From the NCBI RefSeq assembly GCF_014200375.1, contig NZ_JACHBP010000001.1:434001-498000 (forward strand): DNA of 64,000 nt. The letters are read 5' to 3'. Below are positions 50,276 through 63,046 of the stretch, piece by piece. The notes below the pieces were generated by a model. It worked only from the letters and a program-made list of their open reading frames with translations. It did no database searches and was not told the DNA's origin. Every line of letters begins with the position of its first letter. Within the stretch, counting starts at the first letter, position 1. This DNA comes from Terrimesophilobacter mesophilus (GTDB taxonomy: Bacteria > Actinomycetota > Actinomycetes > Actinomycetales > Microbacteriaceae). A program made the position numbers and the translations under genes.

Positions 50276-51661
50276 CTACGCGCCGAGCAACTGCTCGGCG
50301 AGGTAGCCCTGCAGTCTGTCGAGCGACACCCGCTCCTGCTCCATGGAGTCCCGCTCGCGCACCGTCACCGCCCTGTCCTCGAGCGTGTCGAAGTCGACGG
50401 TGATCGCGAATGGCGTGCCGATCTCGTCCTGGCGACGGTAGCGGCGACCGATCGCGCCGGCATCGTCGAAGTCGATGTTCCAGAAGCGGCGCAGATCCGT
50501 CGCCAGTTCCTTCGCGATCGGCGAGAGGTTCTCGTTCCTCGACAGCGGCAGCACCGCCGCCTTGACCGGGGCGAGCCTGCGGTCGAGTCGCAGCACCGTT
50601 CGCGTATCGACCCCGCCCTTCGTGTTGGGGGCCTCATCCTCGTGGTAGGCGTCCACGAGAAAGGCCATCATCGATCGCGTGAGCCCGACCGCCGGCTCGA
50701 TGACATACGGCGTCCAGCGTTCGTTCTTCGTCTGGTCGAAGTACGACAGGTCCGTACCGGAGTGCTCGCTGTGGGTCGTGAGGTCGAAGTCGGTGCGGTT
50801 GGCGACGCCCTCGAGCTCTCCCCACTCGCTGCCCTGGAAACGGAACCGGTACTCGAGGTCGACGGTGCGCTTCGAGTAGTGCGAGAGCTTCTCCTTCGGA
50901 TGCTCATACAGTCGCAGGTTGTCGCGGTTCATTCCGAGATCCACATACCAGTTCACGCGCTCGTCGATCCAGTACTGGTGCCACTTCTCGTCGGTGCCCG
51001 GCTCGACGAAGAACTCCATCTCCATCTGCTCGAACTCCCGCGTACGGAAGATGAAGTTGCCCGGCGTGATCTCGTTGCGGAAGCTCTTGCCGACCTGGGC
51101 GATGCCGAACGGCGGCTTCATGCGGCTCGCGCCGAGCACGTTGTTGAAGTTCACGAAGATGCCCTGCGCCGTCTCAGGGCGCAGGTAGTGCAGCCCGCTC
51201 TCCTCCTCGACGGGACCGAGGTAGGTCTTGAGCATCATCTGGAAGTCGCGCGGCTCGGTCCACTGCCCGCGCGTGCCGCAGTTCGGGCACACGATGTCGG
51301 CGAGGCCGTTCTCGGGGGCGCGGCCCTTCTTCTCCTCGTAGGCCTCCTCGAGGTGGTCTGCGCGGAATCGGCGGTGGCAATGCAGGCACTCGGTGAGCGG
51401 GTCGGTGAACGCGCCGACGTGACCGGATGCCACCCACACCTGCCGCGGCTGGATGATCGCCGAGTCGAGGCCGACGATGTCTTCGCGCGACGTGACCATC
51501 GAACGCCACCACTGACGCTTGATGTTCTCCTTGAGTTCGACGCCGAGCGGGCCGTAATCCCACGCCGAGCGCGATCCGCCGTAGATCTCCCCCGCCTGGA
51601 ACACGAATCCGCGGCGCTTGGCCAGCGAGATGACGGCATCGAGGGGGGAGGCGGTGGCCAC
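50276..51661 (-). CDS. glyS: Glycine--tRNA ligase (alpha2 type)
   Basis: 461 residues, class II synthetase. The eukaryote/archaea-like alpha2 form is shown by [20 protein letters not shown], the Cys4 zinc insert (CLHCHRRF and CPNCGTRG), motif 2 [20 protein letters not shown] and the anticodon-binding C-terminal domain. The GTG at 51659-51661 ([18 protein letters not shown]) follows TGGAG at the usual distance. Confidence 0.95.
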   Translation of the reverse strand: MATASPLDAVISLAKRRGFVFQAGEIYGGSRSAWDYGPLGVELKENIKRQWWRSMVTSREDIVGLDSAIIQPRQVWVASGHVGAFTDPLTECLHCHRRFRADHLEEAYEEKKGRAPENGLADIVCPNCGTRGQWTEPRDFQMMLKTYLGPVEEESGLHYLRPETAQGIFVNFNNVLGASRMKPPFGIAQVGKSFRNEITPGNFIFRTREFEQMEMEFFVEPGTDEKWHQYWIDERVNWYVDLGMNRDNLRLYEHPKEKLSHYSKRTVDLEYRFRFQGSEWGELEGVANRTDFDLTTHSEHSGTDLSYFDQTKNERWTPYVIEPAVGLTRSMMAFLVDAYHEDEAPNTKGGVDTRTVLRLDRRLAPVKAAVLPLSRNENLSPIAKELATDLRRFWNIDFDDAGAIGRRYRRQDEIGTPFAITVDFDTLEDRAVTVRERDSMEQERVSLDRLQGYLAEQLLGA

Positions 51662-51796
51662 GGTGTACTCCAGAAGGTCAGCCGGGCGCGAGGCTTGCGT
51701 CCGGTCGGCAGTGATCCTCCAGTTTAGGGCCGGGATGCGGAGCGGCCGCACACGCCGCGGCCGACCGGGTGTCTGCGCAGCGCGCTGCGCCTCCGC

Positions 51797-52891
51797 TCAG
51801 CGCAGGGCTTTGGCGACGGCGGCCACGTCGCTCTCGTCATTCCAGAGGTGGATGGAGGCGCGTAGGCGCCCGGCGCGACCGGATACCGTGATCCCCGCGT
51901 CGACGAGTCGCGCCATGTCCTTGTGGTCGGCATCCGCCCACGTCACGATCGGCTGGTGCTGCTGCGGGATCTCGAGCGCGTCGCACAGGAGGTCTCCGAG
52001 GCCGACCGTGAAGTTCCACACCTCGTCCATGTCGAGGCCGGAGAAGAGTTCGAGCGCGGGCTCCGCTCCGACCCAGGCCGGCCAGGCCGGCGAGACGTCG
52101 AAACGGCGGGCGGAGGCCGCGAGGTCCATGGCGGGCCCGTAGCAGGAGCCCCACACGTCGTCCCCTGCGTACCAGCCGGCCTGGATGGGGGTGAGCACCG
52201 CCTGGAACCGCTCGCTCAGGGTCATGAACGCCACTCCGCGCGGCGAGCACAGCCACTTGTATGCGTGACAGAGCGTCGCGTCGAACCGGGAGGCGTCCGC
52301 CGGGTAGACCCCGGCCGCCTGGGTGAGGTCGCACACCGTGTACGTGCCGGTCCTGCGCGCGGCGGCGACGATGCCGTCGAGGTCGGCGATGCGACCGGTC
52401 GCCGATTGGGCGAGGGAGAACACCACGAGCCAGGTGCGGTCGGTGATGGATGCGGCGAGCTCATCGAGCGGTACAGTGCGAACCCGGATGCCGGAGCGCT
52501 GCAGGAACGGGAACATGATGGAGCTGAAGTCGCCCTCCGCGCACAGCACCTCGGCCCCGTCCGGCACGGCCGCGGCGAACACGCTCGCCATGACGGAGGT
52601 CTGCGAGCCCGTGGCGACCCGTTCGGGGTCGACCTTGACGAGTGTGGCGTAGTGACGGCGAGTGTTCTCGTGGATCGGGTCGTAGTCCATGGGGTCACGC
52701 GTGCCCGATGCCCACAGTTCGATGTCGGCGAGCTGGGCTGCGACGGTCGCCCGTGTCGGGAGGCCGATCGAGGCCACGGCCAGGTATCCGCGCGCGGCGT
52801 CGGGGCGGAACTGGCCGATCGCACTGGTGAGCGCGGGGGAAAGCCGGCGGCTTGTGGCCGCAACGGTGGAGGATGCCTGTGCAGAACTCAT
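51797..52891 (-). CDS. Aminotransferase class V-fold PLP-dependent enzyme
   Basis: 364 residues of fold-type I. The PLP Lys is in CHAYKWLCSPRG, the Asp that contacts the pyridine nitrogen is in TVCDLTQAAG, and ATGSQTSVMASVF binds phosphate. It resembles selenocysteine lyase/isopenicillin N epimerase-like enzymes; the substrate is unknown. ATG start. It is followed on the same strand by a 135-base spacer before glyS. Confidence 0.87.
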   Translation of the reverse strand: MSSAQASSTVAATSRRLSPALTSAIGQFRPDAARGYLAVASIGLPTRATVAAQLADIELWASGTRDPMDYDPIHENTRRHYATLVKVDPERVATGSQTSVMASVFAAAVPDGAEVLCAEGDFSSIMFPFLQRSGIRVRTVPLDELAASITDRTWLVVFSLAQSATGRIADLDGIVAAARRTGTYTVCDLTQAAGVYPADASRFDATLCHAYKWLCSPRGVAFMTLSERFQAVLTPIQAGWYAGDDVWGSCYGPAMDLAASARRFDVSPAWPAWVGAEPALELFSGLDMDEVWNFTVGLGDLLCDALEIPQQHQPIVTWADADHKDMARLVDAGITVSGRAGRLRASIHLWNDESDVAAVAKALR

Positions 52892-52983
52892 GACTCAATC
52901 CTGCCCCCGGTGCCGCGAATGCGAGCGAACCCGGATGCCACAATCCTGCAAGGTTTCCACGCGATCCTGCGTTTTCTTGCGTA

Positions 52984-53787
52984 TCAGGCGAGGGGAGTGT
53001 CCTCAGCGCCCCCGAATCGTCGGTCGCGGGACGCGTACAGTGCGATCCCCTTCCACAATTGTTCGCGCGTGAAATCCGGCCACAGGGTGTCGAGGAACAC
53101 CATTTCCGCGTAGGCGCTCTGCCACAGCATGAAGTTGCTCGTACGCTGCTCGCCCGAACTTCTGAGGAACAGGTCGACGTCCGGGAGCTCCGGCGAGTAG
53201 AGGTGTCTCTGGATGGTGCGCTCCGTGATACCGGAAGGCGAGAGCCTGCCCGCCGCCACCTCGCCCGCGATGGCCCGAACCGCATCCGCTATCTCGCCCC
53301 GCCCGCCGTAGTTGACGCACATCGTGAGGGTCAGGACCGTGTTGCGCTCCGTGAGCTTCTCGGCGAACTGCAGTTCCTTGATGACGGAGCCCCAGAGCCG
53401 CGGCTTGCGCCCGGCCCATCGGATGCGCACACCCCAGTCGTTCAGCTGGTCGCGCCGGCGATGAAGGACCTCCCGGTTGAAGCCCATGAGAAAGCGCACC
53501 TCATCCGGGGATCGCTTCCAGTTCTCGGTGGAGAACGCGTACACGCTCAGGTGCTTCACGCCCACCTGGATGGCGCCGGCGACGACGTCGAGCAGCGAGG
53601 CCTCCCCCGCGCGGTGGCCCTCGATGCGGGTGAGTCCGCGGCCGTTCGCCCAGCGGCCGTTGCCGTCCATGACGAGCGCGACGTGGTTCGGGATGGCCGC
53701 GGCCGGAAGCGCGGGCGGATACGCGCCGGTCCAGTCGACGGGTTTGAAGTCGGCGGCGTCCTTGTGGGTCTTGCCCGTCATGGTCAT
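52984..53787 (-). CDS. uppS: Isoprenyl transferase (undecaprenyl/decaprenyl diphosphate synthase)
   Basis: 267 residues of the cis-prenyltransferase family. [17 protein letters not shown] holds the metal-binding Asp; later segments [32 protein letters not shown] and [14 protein letters not shown] (diphosphate-binding Arg pair) are intact. It makes the polyprenyl carrier for cell-wall synthesis. The start overlaps the recO stop (ATGA). Confidence 0.96.
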   Translation of the reverse strand: MTMTGKTHKDAADFKPVDWTGAYPPALPAAAIPNHVALVMDGNGRWANGRGLTRIEGHRAGEASLLDVVAGAIQVGVKHLSVYAFSTENWKRSPDEVRFLMGFNREVLHRRRDQLNDWGVRIRWAGRKPRLWGSVIKELQFAEKLTERNTVLTLTMCVNYGGRGEIADAVRAIAGEVAAGRLSPSGITERTIQRHLYSPELPDVDLFLRSSGEQRTSNFMLWQSAYAEMVFLDTLWPDFTREQLWKGIALYASRDRRFGGAEDTPLA

Positions 53788-54512
53788 GCCCCCCGGTCGA
53801 CGTGCTGCAGGGAGCGCAGGCTGCGCTCGAGGTGGAATTGCGTGTACGCGGCGACGATCCCGCTCGCCTGGCTTCTGATGCGCTCCGGGGATGCCGCGGC
53901 GACCGGCCAGTCCCCGGCCAGGAGCGCGGCGAGGAGGTCGAGCGTCGCCGGATCCAGTCGCGGCGCACCGGGCGGCGCAACATCATCAGCGACCACTCCC
54001 CCGAGCTGCACGACGAACGCGGTGTGCGGGCCGGGTGCGCCCGTCACGGCGCAGTCGACGAAGCTCGGGGCCCATCCGGCGATCGAGAGCGAACGCAACA
54101 GGTAGGAGTCGAGCGTGAGGCTCGCGCCGTGCTCTCGCCGTGCGAGCGAGCGCAGCGCACCGATGAGCAGGAGGTATTGCTGCAGTGAACCGCCGTCGTC
54201 GGTGATCTTGTCCGCCGTCTCGACCATGACGCTCGCGGCCGTGTAGCTCGCGTAGTCCTCGGTGATCTCCGCACCGTAGGAGCCGATCGACTCCGCCTGG
54301 GTGATGATGTCGAGGCTGCGACCCTCATAGAGCTGAACGTCGGCGACCATGAACGGTTCGAGCCGTGACCCGAACTTCGATGCCGTGCGTCGCACACCCT
54401 TCGCGACCGCGCGGATCTTGCCGTGCTCGCGACTCAGCATCGTCACGATGCGGTCGGCCTCACCCAGTTTGTGGGTGCGCAGCACGACGGCTTCGTCACG
54501 GTACAGGGGCAT
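53784..54512 (-). CDS. recO: DNA repair protein RecO
   Basis: 242 residues. The OB-fold start [20 protein letters not shown] is typical, followed by [20 protein letters not shown] and a helical C-terminal domain. The zinc Cys residues of some RecO proteins are not evident. It loads RecA with RecR at gaps. ATG at 54510-54512; operon with uppS. Confidence 0.94.
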   Translation of the reverse strand: MPLYRDEAVVLRTHKLGEADRIVTMLSREHGKIRAVAKGVRRTASKFGSRLEPFMVADVQLYEGRSLDIITQAESIGSYGAEITEDYASYTAASVMVETADKITDDGGSLQQYLLLIGALRSLARREHGASLTLDSYLLRSLSIAGWAPSFVDCAVTGAPGPHTAFVVQLGGVVADDVAPPGAPRLDPATLDLLAALLAGDWPVAAASPERIRSQASGIVAAYTQFHLERSLRSLQHVDRGA

Positions 54513-54562
54513 GCACCCAGTATCCCCCGGCACGGCCGCTGGTCGCGTAGCAGAATTGCCTG

Positions 54563-57009
<2,447 letters not shown>

Positions 57010-57041
57010 TCAGCCGACGACGCTGGGTTTAATCAGCAGAG

Positions 57042-57082
57042 GCCGCGACGAGGATGGACCCGGATCTAGGTCTCGTCGCGGC
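57042..57082 (-). promoter_or_regulatory. leuA leader hairpin (attenuator)
   Basis: Perfect 11-bp arms (gccgcgacgag at 57042-57052 and ctcgtcgcggc at 57072-57082). The upstream arm lies within the last codons of the leucine leader peptide, so its folding depends on ribosome position. There is no classic T-run after it, so control may act by an alternative structure or on translation rather than by a simple terminator. Confidence 0.7.
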
Positions 57083-57110
57083 AGCTAAGAAGGAGCAGAC
57101 CGAACAGCAC
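57066..57110 (-). CDS. Leucine-rich leuA leader peptide
   Basis: A 14-residue reading frame MLFGLLLLSCRDET with a GTG start (57108-57110), five Leu codons (four in a row) and a TAG stop (57066-57068), ending 86 bases before the leuA ATG. TACCCT (57117-57122 on the minus strand) lies seven bases before the GTG, so the message would be leaderless. Leucine leader peptides before leuA are known in actinobacteria; low leucyl-tRNA would stall the ribosome on the Leu run and change folding of the adjacent hairpin. Confidence 0.8.
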   Translation of the reverse strand: MLFGLLLLSCRDET

Positions 57111-57158
57111 GAATTCAGGGTAGCACCGCGAAGGAACGATCACACCATCGAGCCGCCT

Positions 57159-57182
57159 ACCCCAGTATTCGCATACTGGGGT
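57159..57182. promoter_or_regulatory. Palindrome between leuA and the S1C protease gene
   Basis: 10-bp perfect arms (accccagtat / atactggggt) around a 4-base centre, upstream of the leuA promoter on one side and 85 bases from the protease start on the other. It is a candidate operator or a bidirectional hairpin. Confidence 0.5.
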
Positions 57183-57266
57183 CGAGAATCCTCCAACCGC
57201 AGCCTCCGCACCGCAATGCTGGCTTCACACGCGGGTGATGCGCACCCGTTACAGCAGGAGGAACTT

Positions 57267-58799
57267 GTGCCACAAATCACGACAAAACGGGGGCGCGGTG
57301 TGCGATACATCGGCATGCTCGCAGCATGCTCGGCCGCGACATTCGCACTGAGCGGCTGTATGGGCTTCTCGGTGCAGGCCGGTCCGCCGCCGGTCGACTT
57401 CAAGGGAGTGCAGTCCGCGACCATCCAGATCCAGGCGCAGGGAACCTTCATCCCGGCCGGAACGACGGAGCCGTCCGAAAGCGCCGCCCGCGGTTCCGGA
57501 TTCATCATCGACTCGAGCGGCCTGGCCGTGACCAACAACCACGTCGTGGTGGGCGCAGGAACGCTCAAGGTCTGGTTGGGGGGCGATTCGTCCAAGCAGT
57601 TCAACGCGAAGGTTCTCGGCGCCTCGGAGTGTCTCGACCTCGCCGTCATCCAGCTGGACAAGGGGACCTACCCCTACATGGCGTGGCACGACGGGAGTAT
57701 CGAGACCGCTCTCGATGTCTACTCGGCCGGGTTCCCCCTCGGGGACCCCACGTTCACAATGACGAAGGGAATCGTCTCGAAGAACGACGTGAAGCAGGAT
57801 GACTCCTGGGCGTCTCTCGATCACGTCATCGAGCACGACGCGAGAATCCGCGGCGGCAACTCCGGAGGCCCGCTCGTGGATCCGAGCGGCAGGGTCGTTG
57901 GTGTGAACTACGCCGGCCGCGACGACCTCGACTACAACTACGCCATCCACAGGGACCAGGTCCTCCCCGTACTCGCCGACCTCAAGAAGGGCAAGCCGGT
58001 GCTGTCCCTGGGCATCAACGCCCAGGCGCTCGCCCCGGCGGACGACGGGACGCCGAACGGCATCTGGATCGAATCCGTCGCGGCAGGCGGCCCCGCCGAC
58101 GTCACAGGGATCAAGCCGGGTGACGTGCTCATCGCCATGGCCGGTGTGACCCTGGCGCGGGACGGCAGCCTCGCCGACTACTGCCAGGTGCTCAAGACCC
58201 AGGGCGTCGACGCGACGATCGACTATCAGGTCTACCGTCCGTCGGACAACTCGGTCTACGAGGGCCAGTTCAACGGCAAGGAGATCAAGCTCGTCTCGAG
58301 CGGCAACGGCTCGAGCGGTGCGGTCGGCAACTTCGTCACCGCGACGGATGACACCGGTGCCGTCAGCGTGCAGGTGCCGAACACCTGGTCGCAGACCGAT
58401 GGGGCCAGCTTCACGGATGACAACGGTTCGACGTTCTACAGCATCACGGCGACACCGGACATGGCGACGTTCAACAAGAGCTGGGCCGTCCCCGGCGTCC
58501 AGGTCGCCGCGAGCATGGACGCGGTGAACTCCGACCTCGTCCAGATCATCACCAACTACAAACAGGGCTCAGGGAAGGACTGCACGCTCGACAGCGAGGG
58601 ACCATACGACGACGGGTACTACGTCGGTCAATTCGCCTATTTCACGGGGTGTGCCGGCTCGAGCACTGACTTCGGGATCCTGGCGACGACCGACGTCGGC
58701 AAGACCCACCTCATGCTCGTTTACGTGCAGCTGGTCTCCGACCAGGACAAGGATGTCGTTCTCACCAACATCCTGAACACCTTCAATGCGTCGTTCTGA
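57267..58799 (+). CDS. S1C family serine protease lipoprotein with PDZ domain
   Basis: 510 residues. The lipobox FALSGC (C31) anchors it to the membrane outside the cell. The trypsin-like domain has His in VTNNHVVVG (about 91), Asp in ASECLDLAVIQLD and Ser in RGGNSGGPLVDPSG (about 199). A PDZ domain follows (GPADVTGIKPGDVLIAMAGV), then a C-terminal domain of about 150 residues of unknown fold (VPNTWSQTDGASFTDDNGST). It resembles HtrA/DegP-type quality-control proteases. The GTG at 57267 follows AGGAGG. Confidence 0.9.
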   Translation: MPQITTKRGRGVRYIGMLAACSAATFALSGCMGFSVQAGPPPVDFKGVQSATIQIQAQGTFIPAGTTEPSESAARGSGFIIDSSGLAVTNNHVVVGAGTLKVWLGGDSSKQFNAKVLGASECLDLAVIQLDKGTYPYMAWHDGSIETALDVYSAGFPLGDPTFTMTKGIVSKNDVKQDDSWASLDHVIEHDARIRGGNSGGPLVDPSGRVVGVNYAGRDDLDYNYAIHRDQVLPVLADLKKGKPVLSLGINAQALAPADDGTPNGIWIESVAAGGPADVTGIKPGDVLIAMAGVTLARDGSLADYCQVLKTQGVDATIDYQVYRPSDNSVYEGQFNGKEIKLVSSGNGSSGAVGNFVTATDDTGAVSVQVPNTWSQTDGASFTDDNGSTFYSITATPDMATFNKSWAVPGVQVAASMDAVNSDLVQIITNYKQGSGKDCTLDSEGPYDDGYYVGQFAYFTGCAGSSTDFGILATTDVGKTHLMLVYVQLVSDQDKDVVLTNILNTFNASF

Positions 58800-58818
58800 G
58801 TGACGGAAGTCCTCTCGC

Positions 58819-61569
58819 TCACGACGCTCGGAGGATCCCGGCCAGGTCGCGTCTGGCCGGGATCCCGAGCTTTCGATAGCAGCGCGAGAGGTGGAATTCG
58901 ACGGTCTTGAGCGTGACGAACAGGCTCGCGGCGATCTCCCGGTTCGACATGCCCTGCGACGCAAGGGTCGCGACGCGAAACTCGGATGGCGTCAGCGACG
59001 CGATCCTCCTGTCCAGCGACGACGGGATCATCGGGTGCCCGATGGCGGTCAGTGACGCCAGTATCCTCTTCTCCGCCCGCGCGAGTCTCTGCGACTGGAC
59101 ATACTCGAGCGCGTGCAGGAGCAGCTCGACGGCCCCGGCCGCATCGCCGGAGGACACCAGCCGGCCGGCGAGGAGCTCATGCACGTGTGCCCGCGCGTAC
59201 CTGCGCGACGGCCCGAGAACCTCGAGTGCCCTGCGGGCCAGCCCGATGGCCTCCGCATCGTCGCCGAGTGCTCGCGCGAGCCGGTACAGGGCGGGGCCGA
59301 GTGCGGTCGCGTGCTTTCCGGATGTCTCGGCGAGCGCGACCTCCTCCTTGGCCAGTCGGCTCGCTGCGGCCACATCGCCGAGTGCGAACAATGCGTCGCC
59401 TGCAGAACCGCGCCAGCCGAATTCGAACGACTCCGCACCGGAGGGGAGAAGGTCCCGCGCGTCGTATGCGAGGCCGAGCCCCTTCGATGGCCGTCCGACC
59501 CCGGTCCAGTAATCCGACCTTCCGATGTACTGGATCGACTGGAATGCGGCGCTCACGCTCTCGTACTGCTCGGTCAGTGCGATCCTCGCGGCCGCCGCGT
59601 TGTCTCCGACTGCAATGTGCCAGCGGATGAGCAGCGTCTCCGCCGACTCTCGGTATCGCGCCCAGCCGAGCGGGACCGAGTTCACCGCTGCGACGAGGTC
59701 GGGAATCGCTCGCCGGAAGTCTCCCTGGGAGAAATACACAGAGCCGCGGCAATACCGGGCGGTCGCCTCGCTCAGCAGCCGTCCCCTCATCCTCGCGCTG
59801 TGCGCGGCGCTCGTCAGCAGCTCGATGCCCTCGGCGAAGAGGCCCGATGTCGTCAGCGCTCCGGAGAGGAGATACGTCGTGGGGTCGTCGGCGAAGTCGG
59901 ACCTCGATCGCGGCCAGCGGCGGTAGGCCCGCAGGGCAAGGCTCCTCGTCCGCTCGTTGGGTTCCCCGGAGAGGGTGAACCCGACCGCCGCGGCCGCCAG
60001 GAGGCGAGCATCCTGCGGCGTATCCCGCTCCTGCGGCTGATCGATCGTCTGCTGGATCACCTCGCTCGACATCACGGGCGGGCCGAGTACGAAGCTCAGG
60101 TGAGCGGAAAGCCCCCGCGCGACGAACTCCCGGAAGATGGGTCGGGTCGTATCGGTTCCGGCCGCAGTGAGCTCTTCTGCGCCCTGCAGGTAGGCCGCCT
60201 CCGCCCCGGCGTGGTCCCCCGCGTCGAAAAGCGCATCACCCAGGTCGGCCAGGACTCTCGACCTCGCATCGACGTCGTCGCTCAGTGCGAGCGCGTTGCG
60301 CAGGTGGGAGACGGCAGCCGCCGGGTCGTTCGCGGCAAGGCTCGCGTGCGCCGCCTCCGTCAGGAGTGTCAGCCGGAGCGGGTCATCCGCCCTCATCTCC
60401 AACAGTGCCCGATCCAGGTAGGCGACGGCATCCCCCGGCGCGCCGGCAGCAATGGCCACCCGACCGGCGCCCATGAGGACAGTGACCCGCCAGGCGTCCA
60501 CTCCCACCGGGCTCCGCAGGATGTGGGCTGACACGCTGGATCCGGATGCGCCCCGCGCGTGGAGGATGCGGGCGGCCCGATCGTGGAACGCCGCGCGCGC
60601 GGACTCTCCCATCTCGTTCCGAATCGCCTCGCCCACGAGCGGGTGGGCGGGTATGAGACGCCCCGATGCCGACAGGATGCCGTCGTCGGCCAGCGTGGCG
60701 ACGATCGGGTCGAGTGAGCTCTCCGAAACCCCTGCAAGCTCGGCGACCGTCGCACCGGTCGCTTCCGTGCCCAGAATGGCGGCGGCCCTGGCCACGTCCC
60801 GATGCACGCCCCCGTGCTGAGCCAGTCGCCCACCGATCGACTCGATGACCTGGGCGGATGATGTGAGCTGCCGCCCGGCTGCGCCCATCGCGACGAGTTC
60901 TGTGACGTAGAAGGGGACCCCTCCCGACAGTTCATGAACCTGCTCTGCGTCGAGCCCGGTACCCTCCACGATCGCGGTCGTTCCCGCCAGGGTGAGCGGC
61001 CCTGGAGCGACAATGGTCGATCCGCGGACGATCGCCGTGAGTTCCTGCCCCACATCATCCGGATGGCCTCGCCGCACCCCGAACAGGAACCCGACGCCCA
61101 CTGACCCGAGCAGCCCCATCGCGTGCCCGAGGATCGAGAGTGATGCCGGGTCGGCCCAGTGCAGGTCATCGACGACGACGAGCACCCGTCGGTCCTCCGC
61201 CAGCCTTGAAACGATCCAGTGCAGGGCGTACGACAGAGCGGCCATGTCGGCGCCGACCGCTCCGTCCACCATGAGCTCGCGGATCATCCCGCCCGGGCCG
61301 TCGAACGGCGGCTCCCCCGCTGCAGTGGAGCGCGCGAGGCCCGCGAACAGCTGAACGAGCACGCCGTGCGGAACCTGCGCGCCGAGCGGGGTGCCCCTCG
61401 CGGTCAGCACGAGCCAGTCGGTGCATTCGGCCACGGCAAGGCCGACGAGCGTCGACTTGCCGATGCCGGGGATGCCGACGACGGAGATCGCCTGGGCTCC
61501 TGGTTCGCCGACCGTGCTCAGGACCCTGCGCAGCGTCGAGCGCTCGCTCTCGCGTTCGACGACTGCCAT
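58819..61569 (-). CDS. LuxR family transcriptional regulator with AAA ATPase (LAL type)
   Basis: 916 residues: an N-terminal ATPase with Walker A GIPGIGKST (32-40) and Walker B VLVVVDDLHWAD (about 130-143), a long TPR-like helical middle (AAVSHLRNALALSDDVDARS, DAGDHAGAEAAYLQGAEEL), and a C-terminal LuxR HTH (LTPSEFRVATLASQGMSNRE, then LKTVEFHLSRCYRKLG). LAL regulators respond to nucleotides and small ligands; targets here are unknown. ATG start; it stands alone. Confidence 0.92.
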   Translation of the reverse strand: MAVVERESERSTLRRVLSTVGEPGAQAISVVGIPGIGKSTLVGLAVAECTDWLVLTARGTPLGAQVPHGVLVQLFAGLARSTAAGEPPFDGPGGMIRELMVDGAVGADMAALSYALHWIVSRLAEDRRVLVVVDDLHWADPASLSILGHAMGLLGSVGVGFLFGVRRGHPDDVGQELTAIVRGSTIVAPGPLTLAGTTAIVEGTGLDAEQVHELSGGVPFYVTELVAMGAAGRQLTSSAQVIESIGGRLAQHGGVHRDVARAAAILGTEATGATVAELAGVSESSLDPIVATLADDGILSASGRLIPAHPLVGEAIRNEMGESARAAFHDRAARILHARGASGSSVSAHILRSPVGVDAWRVTVLMGAGRVAIAAGAPGDAVAYLDRALLEMRADDPLRLTLLTEAAHASLAANDPAAAVSHLRNALALSDDVDARSRVLADLGDALFDAGDHAGAEAAYLQGAEELTAAGTDTTRPIFREFVARGLSAHLSFVLGPPVMSSEVIQQTIDQPQERDTPQDARLLAAAAVGFTLSGEPNERTRSLALRAYRRWPRSRSDFADDPTTYLLSGALTTSGLFAEGIELLTSAAHSARMRGRLLSEATARYCRGSVYFSQGDFRRAIPDLVAAVNSVPLGWARYRESAETLLIRWHIAVGDNAAAARIALTEQYESVSAAFQSIQYIGRSDYWTGVGRPSKGLGLAYDARDLLPSGAESFEFGWRGSAGDALFALGDVAAASRLAKEEVALAETSGKHATALGPALYRLARALGDDAEAIGLARRALEVLGPSRRYARAHVHELLAGRLVSSGDAAGAVELLLHALEYVQSQRLARAEKRILASLTAIGHPMIPSSLDRRIASLTPSEFRVATLASQGMSNREIAASLFVTLKTVEFHLSRCYRKLGIPARRDLAGILRAS

Positions 61570-61648
61570 GGCGCTCCACGGGGATCTGAACCAGTGAGCG
61601 AAGTGTATTGGGAATAGAGACGGCCGCGGTAGATTCCCGCCATCGAAA

Positions 61649-63046
61649 TCACGAGTCCACGGCGAGCGCGACGACCGGTGCTATTCGCGTCGCGCGCCGC
61701 GCCGGTGACACCGAGGCCACCGCAGTGAGGGTCGCGGCCGCCGCGACCACGAGAACCAGAAGCAACCAGGGCACGGAGGGTATGACGAGCCCCGGGCTGC
61801 CGTGGATCGAACCGAGGAGCGCCTGGGCGCCGGCCCAGCCGTACGCGATCCCGAGGAGGAGGCCGACGCCGACCGCCGCGATCGAATACTGCGCCGACTC
61901 GACCACGATCATCCGCTTCACCTGGCCACCGGTGAACCCGAGTGCGCGCAAGAGTCCGAGCTCCCGCTGACGCTGCAGCACAGAGAGCGACAGGTTGTTG
62001 ACCATGCCGACCGCCGCGATGAGCGCGGAGAACCCGATGAGGACGGAGAACACGGTGACCAGGACAGACAGGACGCCGTCGACGCCCTGGTACATCTGGG
62101 GGTCCGCCCTCATCGCCTCGTGGATCATGTCCTGGAACGTCTGAGTCGCTACCGCGAACATCGTGATGAGGGTGATTCCGATGACGAGCCCGATCGTCAT
62201 CCGGGAACTGCGCTCCGGATACCGTACGGCGTTGGCGGCGGCAAGCCTCGCCTCAGCGCTCGAGCCCATCAGTCGGCCGGCGAGTTGAAGCGCAGTCGGC
62301 ATGAAGAGGTGGGCCCCGAGGACGAGACCGGTGAAGGACAGGATGCCTCCGACGACCCCGACGAGCACTCCCAGTTGACTGACGAGTCCGAGCAGGACCC
62401 CCAGCACGAGGATCACGATGCCGATGATGGAGAGGACGATCGCGGCGACGGTCCTGCCCCGCCGCGAGTCGCTCTCGTCGCGACTGAGCTCCTGCGATGC
62501 CCCCACGGCCTCCAGCGGGGTCACCTGCAGGACCCGGCGCGACCCGATCCACGCCGACAGCCACGTCGTGAGGAACACGATCGAGACGGGCACCAGCAGC
62601 ACGGGAGGGAAGAACTCGTAGGCCAGATCGGGAATGAGACCGGTGCCCACCATGGTGCGCACGGCGCCGAATGCGGCCGCGACACCGGCGACGGCACCGA
62701 GAGCCGAGCCGATGAGCCCGACCACGAACCCCTCGGTGGCGACGGCCCGACGTTCCTGCCGGGAACTGGAGCCGATGAGGCGGAGCAGTGCGATGGTCTT
62801 CGTTCGGCCCGCGATGATGGTCGCGAAGGTATTGGTCGTCACGATCGCCCCGACATACACGGCGATCGTCAGGAAGACGAAGGCGACGATGGTGAGCGAC
62901 ACCGACACAGCCGCATGCCGGCCGATGTCGTCGGCCGTCACCAGGGTGCTGAGCGCGCCGGTCACCTCCAGCAGGAGGACACCGAACGCCGAGCTGAGCG
63001 CCGCGACGAGGACGCTCGCGCGATGATCGCGCAGGGAGGCCCTCAC
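61649..63046 (-). CDS. FtsX-type ABC transporter permease
   Basis: 465 residues with one set of N-terminal helices and two FtsX core regions (VYVGAIVTTNTFATIIAGRT, then LGLLRALGFTGGQVKRMIVV). It resembles permeases of lipoprotein or antimicrobial-peptide exporters (MacB-like). GTG start overlapping the ATPase stop (GTGA). Confidence 0.88.
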   Translation of the reverse strand: MRASLRDHRASVLVAALSSAFGVLLLEVTGALSTLVTADDIGRHAAVSVSLTIVAFVFLTIAVYVGAIVTTNTFATIIAGRTKTIALLRLIGSSSRQERRAVATEGFVVGLIGSALGAVAGVAAAFGAVRTMVGTGLIPDLAYEFFPPVLLVPVSIVFLTTWLSAWIGSRRVLQVTPLEAVGASQELSRDESDSRRGRTVAAIVLSIIGIVILVLGVLLGLVSQLGVLVGVVGGILSFTGLVLGAHLFMPTALQLAGRLMGSSAEARLAAANAVRYPERSSRMTIGLVIGITLITMFAVATQTFQDMIHEAMRADPQMYQGVDGVLSVLVTVFSVLIGFSALIAAVGMVNNLSLSVLQRQRELGLLRALGFTGGQVKRMIVVESAQYSIAAVGVGLLLGIAYGWAGAQALLGSIHGSPGLVIPSVPWLLLVLVVAAAATLTAVASVSPARRATRIAPVVALAVDS

